64,000 nt of DNA from Nitratidesulfovibrio sp. (GCF_040373385.1 NZ_JBDXXH010000003.1:496001-560000); one strand, 5' to 3'. Shown: positions 44,008 to 55,564, numbered from the stretch's first letter. The notes: generated from the letters alone by a model not told the origin. Numbers and translations: made by a program.

Positions 44008-45119
44008 GCCCCATCGACCGACGCTTGATCACCCACATGAACTGGGGCCTGGTGGGCTTCACGGGGCTGCTGTTCCTGTTCGGGGTGGCCAACCTGTACT
44101 CGGCCAGCGGCGTGCGCATGGAAGACGGCATCGTGGTTTCCACGTTCTACCAGAAGCAGTTGCTGTGGGGGCTGATGGGGCTTGGCGGCATGGTTTTCTT
44201 CATGCTGTTCGACTACCGGCACATGAAAAGCCTGGCCCTGCCGCTGTTCATCGTCACCATGATCCTGCTGGCCGCCATTCCCGTGTTCGGCAAGGTGGTC
44301 TACGGCGCGCGGCGGTGGCTGCCGCTGGGGTTCATGAACCTGCAACCCAGCGAGGTGGCCAAGATCGCCATCCTGATCATGGGGGCGCGCTTTCTGTCGC
44401 GCAGCCGCGAGCCGCTGGGGTGGAAGGGGGTGTTCGAGGTGCTGGCGCTGGGCGGACTGCCCGCCGGGTTCATCGTCATGCAGCCGGACCTTGGCACCAC
44501 GCTGCTGCTGCTCATGCTGCTGGGCGGCATCACCCTGTTCCACGGGGTACAGCCGGGCGTGCTGAAAACCTGCCTGGTGGTGGTTCCCTCCATGCTGCCG
44601 CTGGCGTGGTTTCGCCTGCACGATTATCAGAAGCAGCGCATCATGACCTTTCTCGATCCCGGCAACGACCCGCTGGGGGCGGGGTACCACATCATCCAGT
44701 CGCAGATAGCCATCGGTTCCGGCCAGTTGTGGGGCAAGGGATTTCTGGGGGGCACGCAAAGCCAGCTGCGCTTTCTGCCGGAAAAGCATACCGACTTCGC
44801 CCTCGCCGTGTTCGGCGAGGAATGGGGGTTCATCGGGTGCGTGCTGCTGGTGGTGCTGTTCTGCCTGTTCCTGCTCAGCATCTTCAACACCGCGCGTGAT
44901 GCCAAGGACCGCTTCGGCAGCTACCTGACGGTGGGGGTGTTCTTCTATTTCTTCTGGCAGATACTGATCAATATGGGCATGGTCATGGGGCTCATGCCGG
45001 TGGTGGGGGTGCCCCTGCCGTTCATCAGCTACGGCGGCAGCGCAACCCTGGTCAATTTCTGCCTGATTGGGATCGTGCTCAATGTCTCCATGCGGAGATT
45101 CATGTTCAAAACCTCGTGA
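44004..45119 (+). CDS. mrdB: peptidoglycan glycosyltransferase RodA
   Basis: SEDS-family polymerase that makes glycan strands with PBP2; 371 residues, about ten membrane helices. Family marks: GARRWLPLGFMNLQPSEVAKIAI, MQPDLGTTLLLLMLLG (catalytic Asp region), GSGQLWGKGFLGGTQSQLRFLPEKHTDFALAVFGEEWGF in outline, and the final VGVPLPFISYGGSA. It starts within the ATGA overlap with mrdA. Confidence 0.96.
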   Translation: MSPIDRRLITHMNWGLVGFTGLLFLFGVANLYSASGVRMEDGIVVSTFYQKQLLWGLMGLGGMVFFMLFDYRHMKSLALPLFIVTMILLAAIPVFGKVVYGARRWLPLGFMNLQPSEVAKIAILIMGARFLSRSREPLGWKGVFEVLALGGLPAGFIVMQPDLGTTLLLLMLLGGITLFHGVQPGVLKTCLVVVPSMLPLAWFRLHDYQKQRIMTFLDPGNDPLGAGYHIIQSQIAIGSGQLWGKGFLGGTQSQLRFLPEKHTDFALAVFGEEWGFIGCVLLVVLFCLFLLSIFNTARDAKDRFGSYLTVGVFFYFFWQILINMGMVMGLMPVVGVPLPFISYGGSATLVNFCLIGIVLNVSMRRFMFKTS

Positions 45120-45178
45120 TTGCTGAAACTACGAAGCGCGACAGCGTTGCACTTTCGCTCACAAAGGAGGCGACACAC

Positions 45179-45520
45179 ATGGCAAGGGACGAGATAAACG
45201 CCTTCCTCGGCGCGGGCACCGTATACCAGGGCCAGCTGAGTTTTCAGGGCGCGGTGCGCATTGACGGCAACTTCGTGGGTGAGGTGCATTCCGAGGGCAC
45301 CCTTATCGTGGGCAAGGACGCCAACGTGGAAGGGCAGCTGCGCGTGGGCCAGCTCATCCTGTCCGGCAGGGTCACCGGCGAGGTGGCAGCCCAGCGCAAG
45401 GTCATCCTGCACCGTACGGGCAATCTGAACGGCAATCTGGCCACCCCCGTGCTGGTGATGGAGGAAGGCGCCGTCATCGAAGGGCGCATCACCATGCAGC
45501 CCGTGGAAAAGACGGAATAA
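45179..45520 (+). CDS. bactofilin
   Basis: Polymer-forming cytoskeletal protein of 113 residues. The ATG at 45179 stands eight bases after a strong AAAGGAGG, 59 bp beyond rodA. A short tail (MARDEINAFLGAGTVYQG) is followed by the right-handed beta-helix repeats of the family: LSFQGAVRIDGNFVGEVHSEGTLIVGKDANVEG and onward, with Val/Gly spaced every six residues. As last gene of the shape operon it likely helps position wall synthesis. A terminator follows 27 bp after the stop. Confidence 0.93.
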   Translation: MARDEINAFLGAGTVYQGQLSFQGAVRIDGNFVGEVHSEGTLIVGKDANVEGQLRVGQLILSGRVTGEVAAQRKVILHRTGNLNGNLATPVLVMEEGAVIEGRITMQPVEKTE

Positions 45521-45547
45521 ACCCCCTTCGTTCACATGCCTTTTCCG

Positions 45548-45568
45548 GCCGCCTTTGGGCGGCTTTTT
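45548..45568 (+). terminator. terminator of the cell-shape operon
   Basis: GCCGCC (45548-45553), loop TTTG, GGCGGC (45558-45563), then TTTTT. Classical intrinsic terminator. Confidence 0.9.
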
Positions 45569-45630
45569 CATTTGTATCGGAATGACGGCGGGTTGGCTTG
45601 CAGAAGACTGTTTGGAAAGGAAAAAAGACT

Positions 45631-45659
45631 TTGACACCCCCGTGGTAATCAGCTAAATC
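45631..45659 (+). promoter_or_regulatory. probable promoter of the ATP synthase operon
   Basis: Consensus TTGACA (45631-45636), a 17-bp spacer and TAAATC (45654-45659), about 50 bp before the first start codon and just after the upstream operon's terminator. Confidence 0.5.
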
Positions 45660-45706
45660 CTACCCGACTTTGAGCTTAAATTCACAACCTCACCAAGGGA
45701 GCAGGC

Positions 45707-46123
45707 ATGATCGATCTGAACATCACCTTCTTCTTCCAGTTGGTGAACTTCCTTGTGACGCTGGTTGTCCTGAATGCCATCCTCATCCGGCCGGTGCGGG
45801 ATATCATCAGACAGCGGCGTGACAAGATGTCCGGTCTTCTCGGCGAGTCGGAGCAGTTCGCCGGTCAGGCCGACACCAAGCTGAAGAATTACGAGGCCAC
45901 CCTTGTCAAGGCCCGCGCCGAAGCCACGGCCGAGCGTGACAAGGCCCGCGCCGAGGGCGTGGCCCGGGAGCAGGTGATCCTGGCCAGCGCCGGCAGGCAG
46001 GCCCAGGATTACCTCGAAAAGTCCCGTCAGGAGGTGGCCGTGCAGGTGAAGACCGCCATGGACACCCTGAAGGGGCAGGTCGACGCGCTGGCCGCCAAGG
46101 CTACCGCCAAGGTGCTGGGCTAA
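45707..46123 (+). CDS. atpF': ATP synthase F0 subunit b' (first b-type subunit)
   Basis: Peripheral-stalk subunit of 138 residues. An N-terminal membrane helix (ITFFFQLVNFLVTLVVLNAIL) leads into the RPVRDIIRQRRDKM hinge and a long charged coiled coil (KLKNYEATLVKARAEATAERDKARAEG). Shorter than the second b subunit. First gene of an operon b' - b - delta - alpha - gamma - beta - epsilon. Two different b-type chains would form a heterodimeric stalk. Confidence 0.9.
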   Translation: MIDLNITFFFQLVNFLVTLVVLNAILIRPVRDIIRQRRDKMSGLLGESEQFAGQADTKLKNYEATLVKARAEATAERDKARAEGVAREQVILASAGRQAQDYLEKSRQEVAVQVKTAMDTLKGQVDALAAKATAKVLG

Positions 46124-46162
46124 GACTCCACGTCAGTGCGCAACAGCAAGGAGGGATCGGCG

Positions 46163-46732
46163 TTGAAAGGGCTGAAACACAGTGCAGCGGCGCTCGGACT
46201 GGTGCTTGCCACCGCCGGCGTGGCGCTGGCCTCCGAAGGCGGGGGCGAGCATCATGCCGACTGGGGCAACTTCGCCTTCCGTGTCGCCAACTTCGTCATC
46301 TTCATCGGCATCATCTACTGGGCCGCGGGCAAGAAGATTGTGGGCTTCTTCTCCGGCCGCAGGAAGGGAATCGAGCAGGAACTGAACGACCTTGAAAGCC
46401 GCAAGGCCGAGGCCGCGAAGAACCTGGCCGATGTTGAACGCCGCATTGCGAACCTTGAGCAGGAGCGGCAGGCCATTCTTGCCGAATACCGCGCCCAGGG
46501 CGAAGCCATGCAGGCCGCCATCATCGAGAAGGCGGAAAAGACCGCCGTCCAGATCACCGAGCAGGCCGGGCGCACGGCCGAGAACGAGATCAAGCAGGCC
46601 ATGGAGACCATGCGCGCCGAGATGGCCGACCACATCATTGCCGCCGCCGAGAAGATGCTTCAGGAAAAGCTCACTGGTGAGGAGCACGAGAAGCTCATCG
46701 ACAAATACTTAACGAAGGTGGTGCTCAATTGA
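46163..46732 (+). CDS. atpF: ATP synthase F0 subunit b
   Basis: Second b-type stalk subunit, about 189 residues. The TTG at 46163 is taken as start because AAGGAGG lies eight bases before it; an in-frame GTG at 46136 precedes that site. An extra hydrophobic N terminus (HSAAALGLVLATAGVALA) looks like a cleavable signal, followed by the real membrane anchor (FAFRVANFVIFIGIIYWAAG) and a coiled coil (KAEAAKNLADVERRIANLEQERQA). The stop overlaps the atpH start. Confidence 0.9.
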   Translation: MKGLKHSAAALGLVLATAGVALASEGGGEHHADWGNFAFRVANFVIFIGIIYWAAGKKIVGFFSGRRKGIEQELNDLESRKAEAAKNLADVERRIANLEQERQAILAEYRAQGEAMQAAIIEKAEKTAVQITEQAGRTAENEIKQAMETMRAEMADHIIAAAEKMLQEKLTGEEHEKLIDKYLTKVVLN

Positions 46733-47280
46733 CCGGCAACATCGTAGCTCGCAGATACGCCCGTGCGCTTTTCGCGCTGGGCGCGAAATCGGGCGTCGGT
46801 GAGCTCGAGAAGTACGGCAATGACCTTGCCGCGCTTGCCGGGGCTCTCGACATGGCACCCGAACTTGGCCGCATCTTCCGCAATCCCATCATCACCGGCG
46901 ATGAGAAGCGGAGCGTCATCCTCAAACTGGTCGAGAAGTACGGCGTCAGCGCCACCGTCCGCAATTTCTGTCTGCTGCTGACGGACAAGGGGCGCCTTGA
47001 CTGCCTTTCCGACATCCAGGCCTTCTACGGCGTTCTCCTCGACGCTGAAAAGGGTGTCATCCGCGGCGAGCTGATGACGGCCGTTGAACTTGCGGAAGCA
47101 AAGCGCGTACAGGTCAAGGCAGCTCTTGAACAGCAGGCCGGACGCAAGCTGGAACTCACCTTCAGCGTGAACAAGGACATCCTTGGCGGCGTCGTGCTGA
47201 AGGTCGGCGACCGGGTGCTGGATGCCAGTCTGCGCGCGCAGTTAGGTATCCTCAAAGACAACATCAAGAGGGGTGAGTAG
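46729..47280 (+). CDS. atpH: ATP synthase F1 subunit delta
   Basis: Connects the stalk to the top of the F1 head; 183 residues. It begins at TTG (46729) overlapping the atpF TGA. N-terminal helical bundle [20 protein letters not shown]-terminal conserved segment [32 protein letters not shown]. Non-ATG start plus overlap suggests translation coupled to atpF. Confidence 0.93.
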   Translation: MTGNIVARRYARALFALGAKSGVGELEKYGNDLAALAGALDMAPELGRIFRNPIITGDEKRSVILKLVEKYGVSATVRNFCLLLTDKGRLDCLSDIQAFYGVLLDAEKGVIRGELMTAVELAEAKRVQVKAALEQQAGRKLELTFSVNKDILGGVVLKVGDRVLDASLRAQLGILKDNIKRGE

Positions 47281-47284
47281 GGCT

Positions 47285-48793
47285 ATGCAGATCAAAGCCG
47301 AAGAAATCAGCAAGATCATCGAAGAGCAGATCCAAAGCTATGAGCAGCGGGTCGAGATGAGCGAAACCGGCACCGTCCTTTCGGTCGGTGACGGCATTGC
47401 GCGCGTCTACGGCGTCCGCAACGCCATGGCCATGGAACTGCTTGAGTTCCCCGGCGGGCTCATGGGCATGGTGCTGAACCTTGAAGAGGACAACGTGGGT
47501 GTTGCTCTTCTGGGCGAAGACACCGGCATCAAGGAAGGCGACCCGGTCAAGCGTACCGGCAAGATCTTCTCGGTCCCCGTGGGTGACGAGGTCATGGGCC
47601 GCGTGCTCAACCCCCTCGGCCAGCCCATCGACGGCCTGGGCCCGCTGGAAGCCAAGGAGTTCCGCCCCGTGGAACTCAAGGCGCCCGGCATCATCGCCCG
47701 TAAGTCGGTGCATCAACCCATGCCCACCGGCATCAAGGCCATCGACGCCATGACGCCCATCGGCCGTGGCCAGCGCGAACTGATCATCGGTGACCGTCAG
47801 ACCGGCAAGACCGCCGTGTGCATCGACGCCATCCTGGCCCAGCGCGACACCGGCATCCGCTGCTTCTACGTGGCCATCGGCCAGAAGAAGGCGACGGTTG
47901 CCCTGGTGGCCGACACCCTGCGCAAGCACGGTGCCATGGAATACACCACCATCATCTCCGCCACCGCTTCCGAGCCCGCGCCGCTGCAGTTCATCTCGGC
48001 GTACTCCGGCTGCACCATGGCCGAGTTCTACCGCGACAAGGGCGACCACGCCCTGATCATCTACGACGACCTTTCCAAGCAGGCCGTGGCCTACCGCCAG
48101 ATGTCGCTGCTGCTCCGCCGTCCTCCGGGGCGCGAAGCCTACCCCGGCGACGTGTTCTACCTGCACTCGCGCCTGCTGGAACGCGCGGCCAAGGTCAACG
48201 ATTCGCTGGGCGCCGGTTCGCTGACCGCCCTGCCGATCATCGAAACCCAGGCCGGTGACGTGTCCGCGTACATCCCGACCAACGTTATCTCCATCACCGA
48301 CGGTCAGGTGTACCTGGAACCCAACCTGTTCAACGCGGGCATCCGCCCCGCCATCAACGTCGGTCTGTCGGTCTCCCGAGTGGGTGGCGCCGCGCAGATC
48401 AAGGCGATGAAGCAGGTTGCCGGTACCATGCGTCTCGACCTTGCCCAGTATCGCGAACTGGCTGCCTTCGCGCAGTTCGGTTCCGACCTCGACAAGGCCA
48501 CCAAGCAGAAGCTCGACCGCGGCGCGCGCCTGGTGGAACTGCTGAAGCAGCCCCAGTACCAGCCCATGCCGGTGGAACAGCAGGTCGCCTCCATGTACGC
48601 CGCCACCCGCGGCCTGATGGATGAAGTGGCCGTTGCCGACATTCGCAAGTTCGAAGCCGAGATGATCGACTTCCTCAAGAACTCGAAGGCCGACATCCTG
48701 AACGACATCAAGACCAAGATGGCTCTCGACGCGGACATCGAAGACCGCCTGAAGGCAGCTGTTGCCGAGTTCAAAAAGGGCTTCCAAGCCTAG
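47285..48793 (+). CDS. atpA: ATP synthase F1 subunit alpha
   Basis: Non-catalytic nucleotide-binding subunit of the F1 hexamer; 502 residues from ATG 47285. Walker [10 protein letters not shown], the SGC...AEF and [29 protein letters not shown] regions, and [27 protein letters not shown] are textbook. An in-frame GTG 12 bp upstream overlaps the end of atpH and is a possible alternative start. Confidence 0.97.
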   Translation: MQIKAEEISKIIEEQIQSYEQRVEMSETGTVLSVGDGIARVYGVRNAMAMELLEFPGGLMGMVLNLEEDNVGVALLGEDTGIKEGDPVKRTGKIFSVPVGDEVMGRVLNPLGQPIDGLGPLEAKEFRPVELKAPGIIARKSVHQPMPTGIKAIDAMTPIGRGQRELIIGDRQTGKTAVCIDAILAQRDTGIRCFYVAIGQKKATVALVADTLRKHGAMEYTTIISATASEPAPLQFISAYSGCTMAEFYRDKGDHALIIYDDLSKQAVAYRQMSLLLRRPPGREAYPGDVFYLHSRLLERAAKVNDSLGAGSLTALPIIETQAGDVSAYIPTNVISITDGQVYLEPNLFNAGIRPAINVGLSVSRVGGAAQIKAMKQVAGTMRLDLAQYRELAAFAQFGSDLDKATKQKLDRGARLVELLKQPQYQPMPVEQQVASMYAATRGLMDEVAVADIRKFEAEMIDFLKNSKADILNDIKTKMALDADIEDRLKAAVAEFKKGFQA

Positions 48794-48807
48794 GCGGGAG
48801 GTAACCG

Positions 48808-51119
<2,312 letters not shown>

Positions 51120-51129
51120 GGAGTGACCC

Positions 51130-51534
51130 ATGGAAAAGTCGCTCCATCTCGAAATCGTCACGCCTGACAGGCTCGTGCTCAGCGAGAAGGTCGACTATGT
51201 GGGCGCCCCCGGTTACGAGGGCGAATTCGGCATCCTGCCGAACCACATTCCCTTCCTCTCCGCGTTGAACATCGGCAGCCTGTATTACAAGGCTGGCGGC
51301 AAGACGCACTGGATCTTCGTATCCGGCGGTTTTGCCGAGGTTTCGGACAACAAGGTGACCGTGCTGGCCGAATCGGCGGAACGCGCAGAGGACATCGACC
51401 TCGAACGCGCCCGCAAGGCCAAGGAACGTGCCGAGCAGCGCCTGGCCCAGGCCAAGGAAAAGCTTGATAGCGCACGGGCCCAGGCCGCCCTGCAACGCGC
51501 CCTGGCGCGCATGAGGGTTCGCGGCGTCGCCTAG
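51130..51534 (+). CDS. atpC: ATP synthase F1 subunit epsilon
   Basis: Rotor/regulatory subunit of 134 residues. N-terminal beta sandwich ([33 protein letters not shown] in outline) and C-terminal helical hairpin ([37 protein letters not shown]), complete. Last gene of the operon; a and c subunit genes are absent here and must lie elsewhere, as is usual in this group. Confidence 0.96.
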   Translation: MEKSLHLEIVTPDRLVLSEKVDYVGAPGYEGEFGILPNHIPFLSALNIGSLYYKAGGKTHWIFVSGGFAEVSDNKVTVLAESAERAEDIDLERARKAKERAEQRLAQAKEKLDSARAQAALQRALARMRVRGVA

Positions 51535-51567
51535 CGCACCGCAAGCCCGGTCAACGACGACAAGCGA

Positions 51568-51596
51568 CGGCCCGGAGGGAAACCTCCGGGCCGTTT
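51568..51596 (+). terminator. ATP synthase operon terminator
   Basis: Perfect 11-bp stem (51568-51578 with 51583-51593) with a GAAA loop, followed by TTTGCATTG. Confidence 0.85.
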
Positions 51597-51746
51597 GCAT
51601 TGTGGGACGGCGCGCGTTTCATGTCGGTTGTGCTGACCGCTGGCGGGGCTTTGCACGGGCAGGGCATCTGCCTCAGCCGCATCCGCAACGGGCGTCTGCA
51701 TCGGTGTGCCCACGGCGCGGGGCAGCGGGGCGCGTTTCGAACAAAA

Positions 51747-51771
51747 GCCGGGCCGGAATCTCCGGCCCGGC
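51747..51771 (-). terminator. terminator of the 78-residue gene
   Basis: Perfect 10-bp stem (51747-51756 with 51762-51771), loop of five; on the minus strand it is followed by TTTTGTTCG. It lies 93 bp past the stop at 51865. Confidence 0.75.
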
Positions 51772-51864
51772 ATGCAGGCAGATGCGGCGCCGGGTTTCGG
51801 ACGCCGCTGCTGTTCGTGGCCTGTCGGTGGGGAATGGTGCGGAGCGGCAGGCTTGCCGCCGGGA

Positions 51865-52101
51865 CTAGCCCAGGGCCTTGGCGGCAATGGAGCGGAACAG
51901 CTTCAGGCTGTTCGGCTCGTTGGGGAATTCCGCCGAAGGCACCTTTTCGACAGCGTCGCCATGGCGCTTGTACACGGCGGCGGCCTTTCCGGCCGAGATG
52001 TTCTTGCCGCCGGGGCAGACAACGTTGCCCGACGGGCTCAGGGTGCAGCCCATGGCGGTGGCGGCTTGCATGAACTTGTGGGCGAATTCTTCCGGTTTCA
52101 T
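51865..52101 (-). CDS. small conserved protein, 78 residues
   Basis: Not recognised. The ATG complement 52099-52101 has GGGAGG upstream. The product MKPEEFAHKFMQAATAMG... has two Cys in GCTLSPSGNVVCPGG, a basic middle (KNISAGKAAAVYKRHGDAVEK) and a helical end (NSLKLFRSIAAKALG). Good ribosome-binding site and terminator support a real gene. Possibly a small cytoplasmic redox- or metal-linked protein; no evidence of function. Confidence 0.65.
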   Translation of the reverse strand: MKPEEFAHKFMQAATAMGCTLSPSGNVVCPGGKNISAGKAAAVYKRHGDAVEKVPSAEFPNEPNSLKLFRSIAAKALG

Positions 52102-52392
52102 GTATCCTCCCAGGTCGCGGTGTTGCGAGAAGGGCCCGCCGCCAGGCCCGCGCTCCGGCTGGCAGCAGGGCGGGCGGCAACGGGCGGAACCATGTCCGTA
52201 CGCGTGGAAAGTGCCGGGCAAACCCGGGGCTTTCCCAACGTCACCATAAAGACACACCGGCCTCCAATCGTCAAGTTGGCGATAACTGGCACTGATGCCG
52301 TGGTGTTGCGCCAATCCCTGCGCCACGGGGGGCGAGTGGCACCCGGCACGCAGGGCGGAGCGCCGCGAGTCGTATATTTTCGCAAAAAGATG
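52102..52392. other. divergent spacer, minus-strand side
   Basis: No gene is recognised between the divergent 78-residue gene and the promoter at 52393. Confidence 0.3.
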
Positions 52393-52420
52393 TTGACTCG
52401 CTAATGGTAATTGTTACTGT
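52393..52420 (+). promoter_or_regulatory. promoter with Fur-box-like sequence
   Basis: TTGACT (52393-52398), a 16-bp spacer and TACTGT (52415-52420). The same stretch, 52400-52418 (GCTAATGGTAATTGTTACT), matches the classical 19-bp Fur box at 13 of 19 positions, so iron regulation is possible. The -10 match is modest. Confidence 0.4.
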
Positions 52421-52426
52421 GTAGTC

Positions 52427-52692
52427 GAGTGGTGCTTCCTCAGCCACGCTCTCTCCTTCACATTGGCGACGGTTCACCTGCGGGCCGGGAGTGGCAGCCC
52501 GGCCCGCTCAGGTGACCGGATGCCCGCAGCACCGAGGAAGCCGACCGCACGATGTTTCGAGCCATGGGCGATGCTGATCGCCAGCGAGAAATTTCAGGCC
52601 CCGGGCGACGCGTACGTCGCCAGAAAGACGTTTCTAGCGATGGGCGGCATGCAGGCTGCCCGGTGCGCGCAACCTTACGGCAGGAGTGACCC
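52427..52692 (+). other. long structured 5' leader
   Basis: About 265 nt between the promoter and the next gene. GCTTCCTC (52434-52441) can pair with GAGGAAGC (52534-52541), enclosing a strong hairpin (52476-52489 with 52498-52513, two-base bulge). A GGCGACG/CGTCGCC palindrome lies near 52596-52615. It resembles a regulatory leader in layout; no known riboswitch consensus was recognised. Confidence 0.4.
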
Positions 52693-53040
52693 ATGCAAGA
52701 CCTGAAGACGCTCGGCCACATGGATATCGACTGGAATCTCAGCCCCGAGCACGCCGTTACCATGTACCTTGAGTGGGGCAACAACAACTGGCACGCGGAA
52801 TACCCTCCGGTGCGCTCCAAGGACGACTACTCCACCTACTTCGTGGTGGATACCTGGGGGCCACGACCGGTAGTGCGGCTGGTGCGCCGCAATTCCGAGG
52901 CGGCGGAAGACATCTACAGCGCGCCCCTGCCCGAGCGGCTGGCCAATCTCTTCCTGGCCGAGTTCGGCGACCTGCGCGGCATCTACGAACCCACCCCGGA
53001 AATCAAGGAGTGGCTGCGGAACGAGATGGGCCTCGCCTAA
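52693..53040 (+). CDS. conserved hypothetical protein, 115 residues
   Basis: Not recognised. The ATG at 52693 follows CAGGAGTGACCC. Mixed alpha/beta and Trp/Tyr-rich: WNLSPEHAVTMYLEWGNNNWHAEYPPV, STYFVVDTWGPRPVVRLVRRN, then a helix LPERLANLFLAEFGD and IYEPTPEIKEWLRNEMG. No signal or membrane segment, no Cys. The long leader and possible Fur box upstream suggest tight regulation. Confidence 0.7.
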   Translation: MQDLKTLGHMDIDWNLSPEHAVTMYLEWGNNNWHAEYPPVRSKDDYSTYFVVDTWGPRPVVRLVRRNSEAAEDIYSAPLPERLANLFLAEFGDLRGIYEPTPEIKEWLRNEMGLA

Positions 53041-53172
53041 GGTGGAGACGGTTGCAGCGGAGCAGGCCGCTGGCCCTCCGCACGGCACGCTTGGCGTAAC
53101 CGACCGTGTACTGACCTGACCTCAAGAATTACCCTTCCTCCAGCTGCGACAGCGATGGCAAGGATCCCCCTT

Positions 53173-53197
53173 CGGCCCCGGCATTGTGTCGGGGCCG
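53173..53197. terminator. terminator between convergent genes
   Basis: CGGCCCCG (53173-53180) pairs with 53190-53197; plus-strand tail TCGGTGTTT. It can serve both the 115-residue gene and the EamA gene. Confidence 0.65.
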
Positions 53198-53239
53198 TCG
53201 GTGTTTACGGGCCAGAGGGTGCGACCGCGTCAGCGCGCG

Positions 53240-54229
53240 TCATGCGGATTGGCCCGGTGTGCGGCGGGATTCGCCAAGGGCCATGCCTGCCAGTACCAGG
53301 GCCATGCCCATCCATTCGCGCGGCTGTACCGTTTCGCCCAGCACCATCCAGCCAAGCAGCGTGGCGAACACCGGATTCAGAAAGTGGCTGGATGCGGCGG
53401 TAGCCGCGCTGCTGGTGCGCACGATGCGAAACCACAGCGCCGTGGCACCCACGGACACCGCCAGGACAAGGTAGGCGAAGGCACCCAGGAATTCCGGCGT
53501 GCCGGATAGGGCCGCCGGGTCTTCCGTCGCCAGGGCCACGGGCAACAGCAGCATACCCCCGGCCAGCGACTGGTGACCCACCACCGAGAACAGGCCAAGC
53601 CCGCCAAGGCGCGCCGAAGCGCGCTTGAACAGCACGGTGCCCAGGGCCAGGGCCAGTGCAGCGGCCAGTGAGAGCAGCGTGCCGAGGCCTGGCAGCAGGG
53701 TGGCCGCGCCTCCGGCCAGTCCGGCCAGTCCGGCCAGACCGGGCAGTCCGGGCAGTCCGGGCAGTCCGGGTAGTCCGGGCAGTCTGGGCAGACCGGGCAG
53801 ACCGGGGGGCAGGGTGGCCAGCCATATCCCGGCCATGCAGGCGAGCATGGCGGGCAGGGTTGCGGGGTGCACCCGTTCGCCCAGCAGCGGCGCGGCCAGC
53901 AGGGTGGTGAGCAGCGGCGAGAACGACAGGACGGCCACGACGAGGCCGGCTTTGACCAAGGGCAGGGCGGTGAAGGCGCAGCCAAGGTACAGGGCATTGT
54001 TGCACAGCCCCAGCGCGGCCAGCCAGGCGGCCTGGGCGCGGTCGGGGCGTATCCGCTGGCCGGTGGCGGCGGCCATGGCGTAGAGTACCGGTGCCGCCGC
54101 CAGAAAGCGCAAGGCAAGCAGCAGCAGGGGCGGGCAATGGGCAAGGGCGGCCTTGCCCGCGATGAACGCGGAACTCCAGACGCAGCAGAACAGCAGGACC
54201 AGGGGGGACGGCAGGCGCAGGGCGGGCAT
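53240..54229 (-). CDS. EamA/DMT-family transporter
   Basis: Drug/metabolite exporter-type membrane protein, 329 residues; the ATG complement 54227-54229 has GGAG upstream. Ten helices in two EamA halves (LVLLFCCVWSSAFIAGKAAL; then SVVGHQSLAGGMLLLPVAL, ATAASSHFLNPVFATLLGWMVLGE). Between the halves a loop of about 30 residues is built of LPG/LAG triplets from a 9-bp tandem repeat at 53710-53800. Substrate unknown; amino acids or metabolites are usual. Divergent from a LysR-type gene that probably controls it. Confidence 0.88.
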   Translation of the reverse strand: MPALRLPSPLVLLFCCVWSSAFIAGKAALAHCPPLLLLALRFLAAAPVLYAMAAATGQRIRPDRAQAAWLAALGLCNNALYLGCAFTALPLVKAGLVVAVLSFSPLLTTLLAAPLLGERVHPATLPAMLACMAGIWLATLPPGLPGLPRLPGLPGLPGLPGLPGLAGLAGLAGGAATLLPGLGTLLSLAAALALALGTVLFKRASARLGGLGLFSVVGHQSLAGGMLLLPVALATEDPAALSGTPEFLGAFAYLVLAVSVGATALWFRIVRTSSAATAASSHFLNPVFATLLGWMVLGETVQPREWMGMALVLAGMALGESRRTPGQSA

Positions 54230-54337
54230 GCGGGCTCCGGGGTGAAGGTGGAATCCTGTCCCGTTAGCATGCCGGATGTGCGCCGGGGAAATCGCCGTTT
54301 CTTCGTGGGGTATTTCCGTCCGTGATGTTGCCCGGTC

Positions 54338-54407
54338 TGTCCTGACCAGATGTGTCCTGACCAGGCACGTCATTCCGGCATTGACGGGCATTGACGGGCA
54401 TTGACGG
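54338..54407. repeat. direct repeats in the EamA-LysR divergent region
   Basis: TGTCCTGACCAG occurs twice (54338-54349, 54353-54364; period 15). GCATTGACGG occurs three times (54378, 54388, 54398; period 10). The position between divergent genes makes regulator-binding sites possible, but the genome also carries many functionless-looking repeats of this size. Confidence 0.5.
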
Positions 54408-54607
54408 GCGGAGGCGGCGCACGGCACAAGCACTGGCGGCGCACTGCCCGTAAAAGGGGCAGGGGGCGCTGCATGGCAAAAGGGGGCGGGCGTGATGCCC
54501 CGTACCGCGCGGGCCGCGTGTGCGCGCCACCAGGGCTTCTGGCCGTGCAACCGTCTGTCCGCCGGTCCGGCTGGCGGTCGATCTGCCGCACCGGAACAGG
54601 AGCGCAC

Positions 54608-55552
54608 ATGGCAACCGATCTCGACATGGAATTGCTGCGGGTATTCGTGGCCTTGGTCGACGCTGGGGGCTTCAGCCGGGCGGGCGAGCGGCTGTTTCTC
54701 AGCCAGCCCGCCGTCAGCGGGCGGTTGCGCAGGCTGGAGGCGCGCTGCGGGGTGCGGCTGGTGGAACGCGCGCAGGGGCGCATGGCCGGGCTTACCGAGG
54801 CGGGAGCCCAGTTGCTGGAACCCGCCCGCGAGATACTGCGCCTGAACGATGCCGCCCTGCGCGGGCTTGCGCCGTGGGCCGGGCGTGGGGCGTCCACTCC
54901 GCAGGGCGGTACGGTGCGGCTGGGGTTTCCGGACGACGTCATTGTCGGCGACCTGCCGGAACTGTTCCGCCGCCTTGGCGCCGCGCATTCCGAAATCCGC
55001 CTGGAATTGCGGGGCGGCCTTTCGCGCGACCTGCGCGAGGCGGTGGCCAGCGGCGCGCTGGATGCCGCGCTGGTGCAGCAGGCGGCGGGAGCCGGGGGGC
55101 TGGTGCTGCGGCGCGAACCCCTGGGCTGGCTGACTCCGCCCGGCGGCGTGGCGGCGGACAGTGATGGCGTGCTGCCGCTGGTGCTGTTTCCGGAAGGGTG
55201 CGCCTACCGCGACCTGGCCGTGGCCGCGCTGGCCTCGGCAGGCCGCCCGTGGCGGGTGGCCGTGGTGTCCGCCACGCTGCCAGCGTTGACGGCGGCGGTG
55301 CTGGGGGGTGCGGGCGTGGCCCCGTTGCCCGCATCGGCGGTGGCTTCTGCCCTTTCCGACCATCCCTCGCTGGCCCCGTGTCCTTCCCCGCCCCTTCTTC
55401 CGTCCCTTCCCCCCCTTCCGCCCCTGCCTGATGTCGAACTGGTGCTGCTGTCCGGATCATCTTCCGTGCCGGGGGGCGCAACGCCACCGCCAGCGGTGCT
55501 GGCCCAACTGGCCCGCCTGCTGCGGGCCACCCTGTCCGGCGACGGGGGGTAG
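54608..55552 (+). CDS. LysR-family transcriptional regulator
   Basis: Regulator of 314 residues; ATG 54608 after AGGAGCGCAC. N-terminal winged helix is clear (ELLRVFVALVDAGGFSRAGERLFLSQPAVSGRLRRLEARCGVRLVER in outline). The effector domain begins GTVRLGFPDDVIVGDLPELF and is somewhat degenerate: a Pro-rich run (PSPPLLPSLPPLPPLP) interrupts the C-terminal lobe. It is divergent from the EamA exporter gene, the usual sign of direct regulation. Confidence 0.9.
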   Translation: MATDLDMELLRVFVALVDAGGFSRAGERLFLSQPAVSGRLRRLEARCGVRLVERAQGRMAGLTEAGAQLLEPAREILRLNDAALRGLAPWAGRGASTPQGGTVRLGFPDDVIVGDLPELFRRLGAAHSEIRLELRGGLSRDLREAVASGALDAALVQQAAGAGGLVLRREPLGWLTPPGGVAADSDGVLPLVLFPEGCAYRDLAVAALASAGRPWRVAVVSATLPALTAAVLGGAGVAPLPASAVASALSDHPSLAPCPSPPLLPSLPPLPPLPDVELVLLSGSSSVPGGATPPPAVLAQLARLLRATLSGDGG

Positions 55553-55564
55553 TCCGCATTCGGC

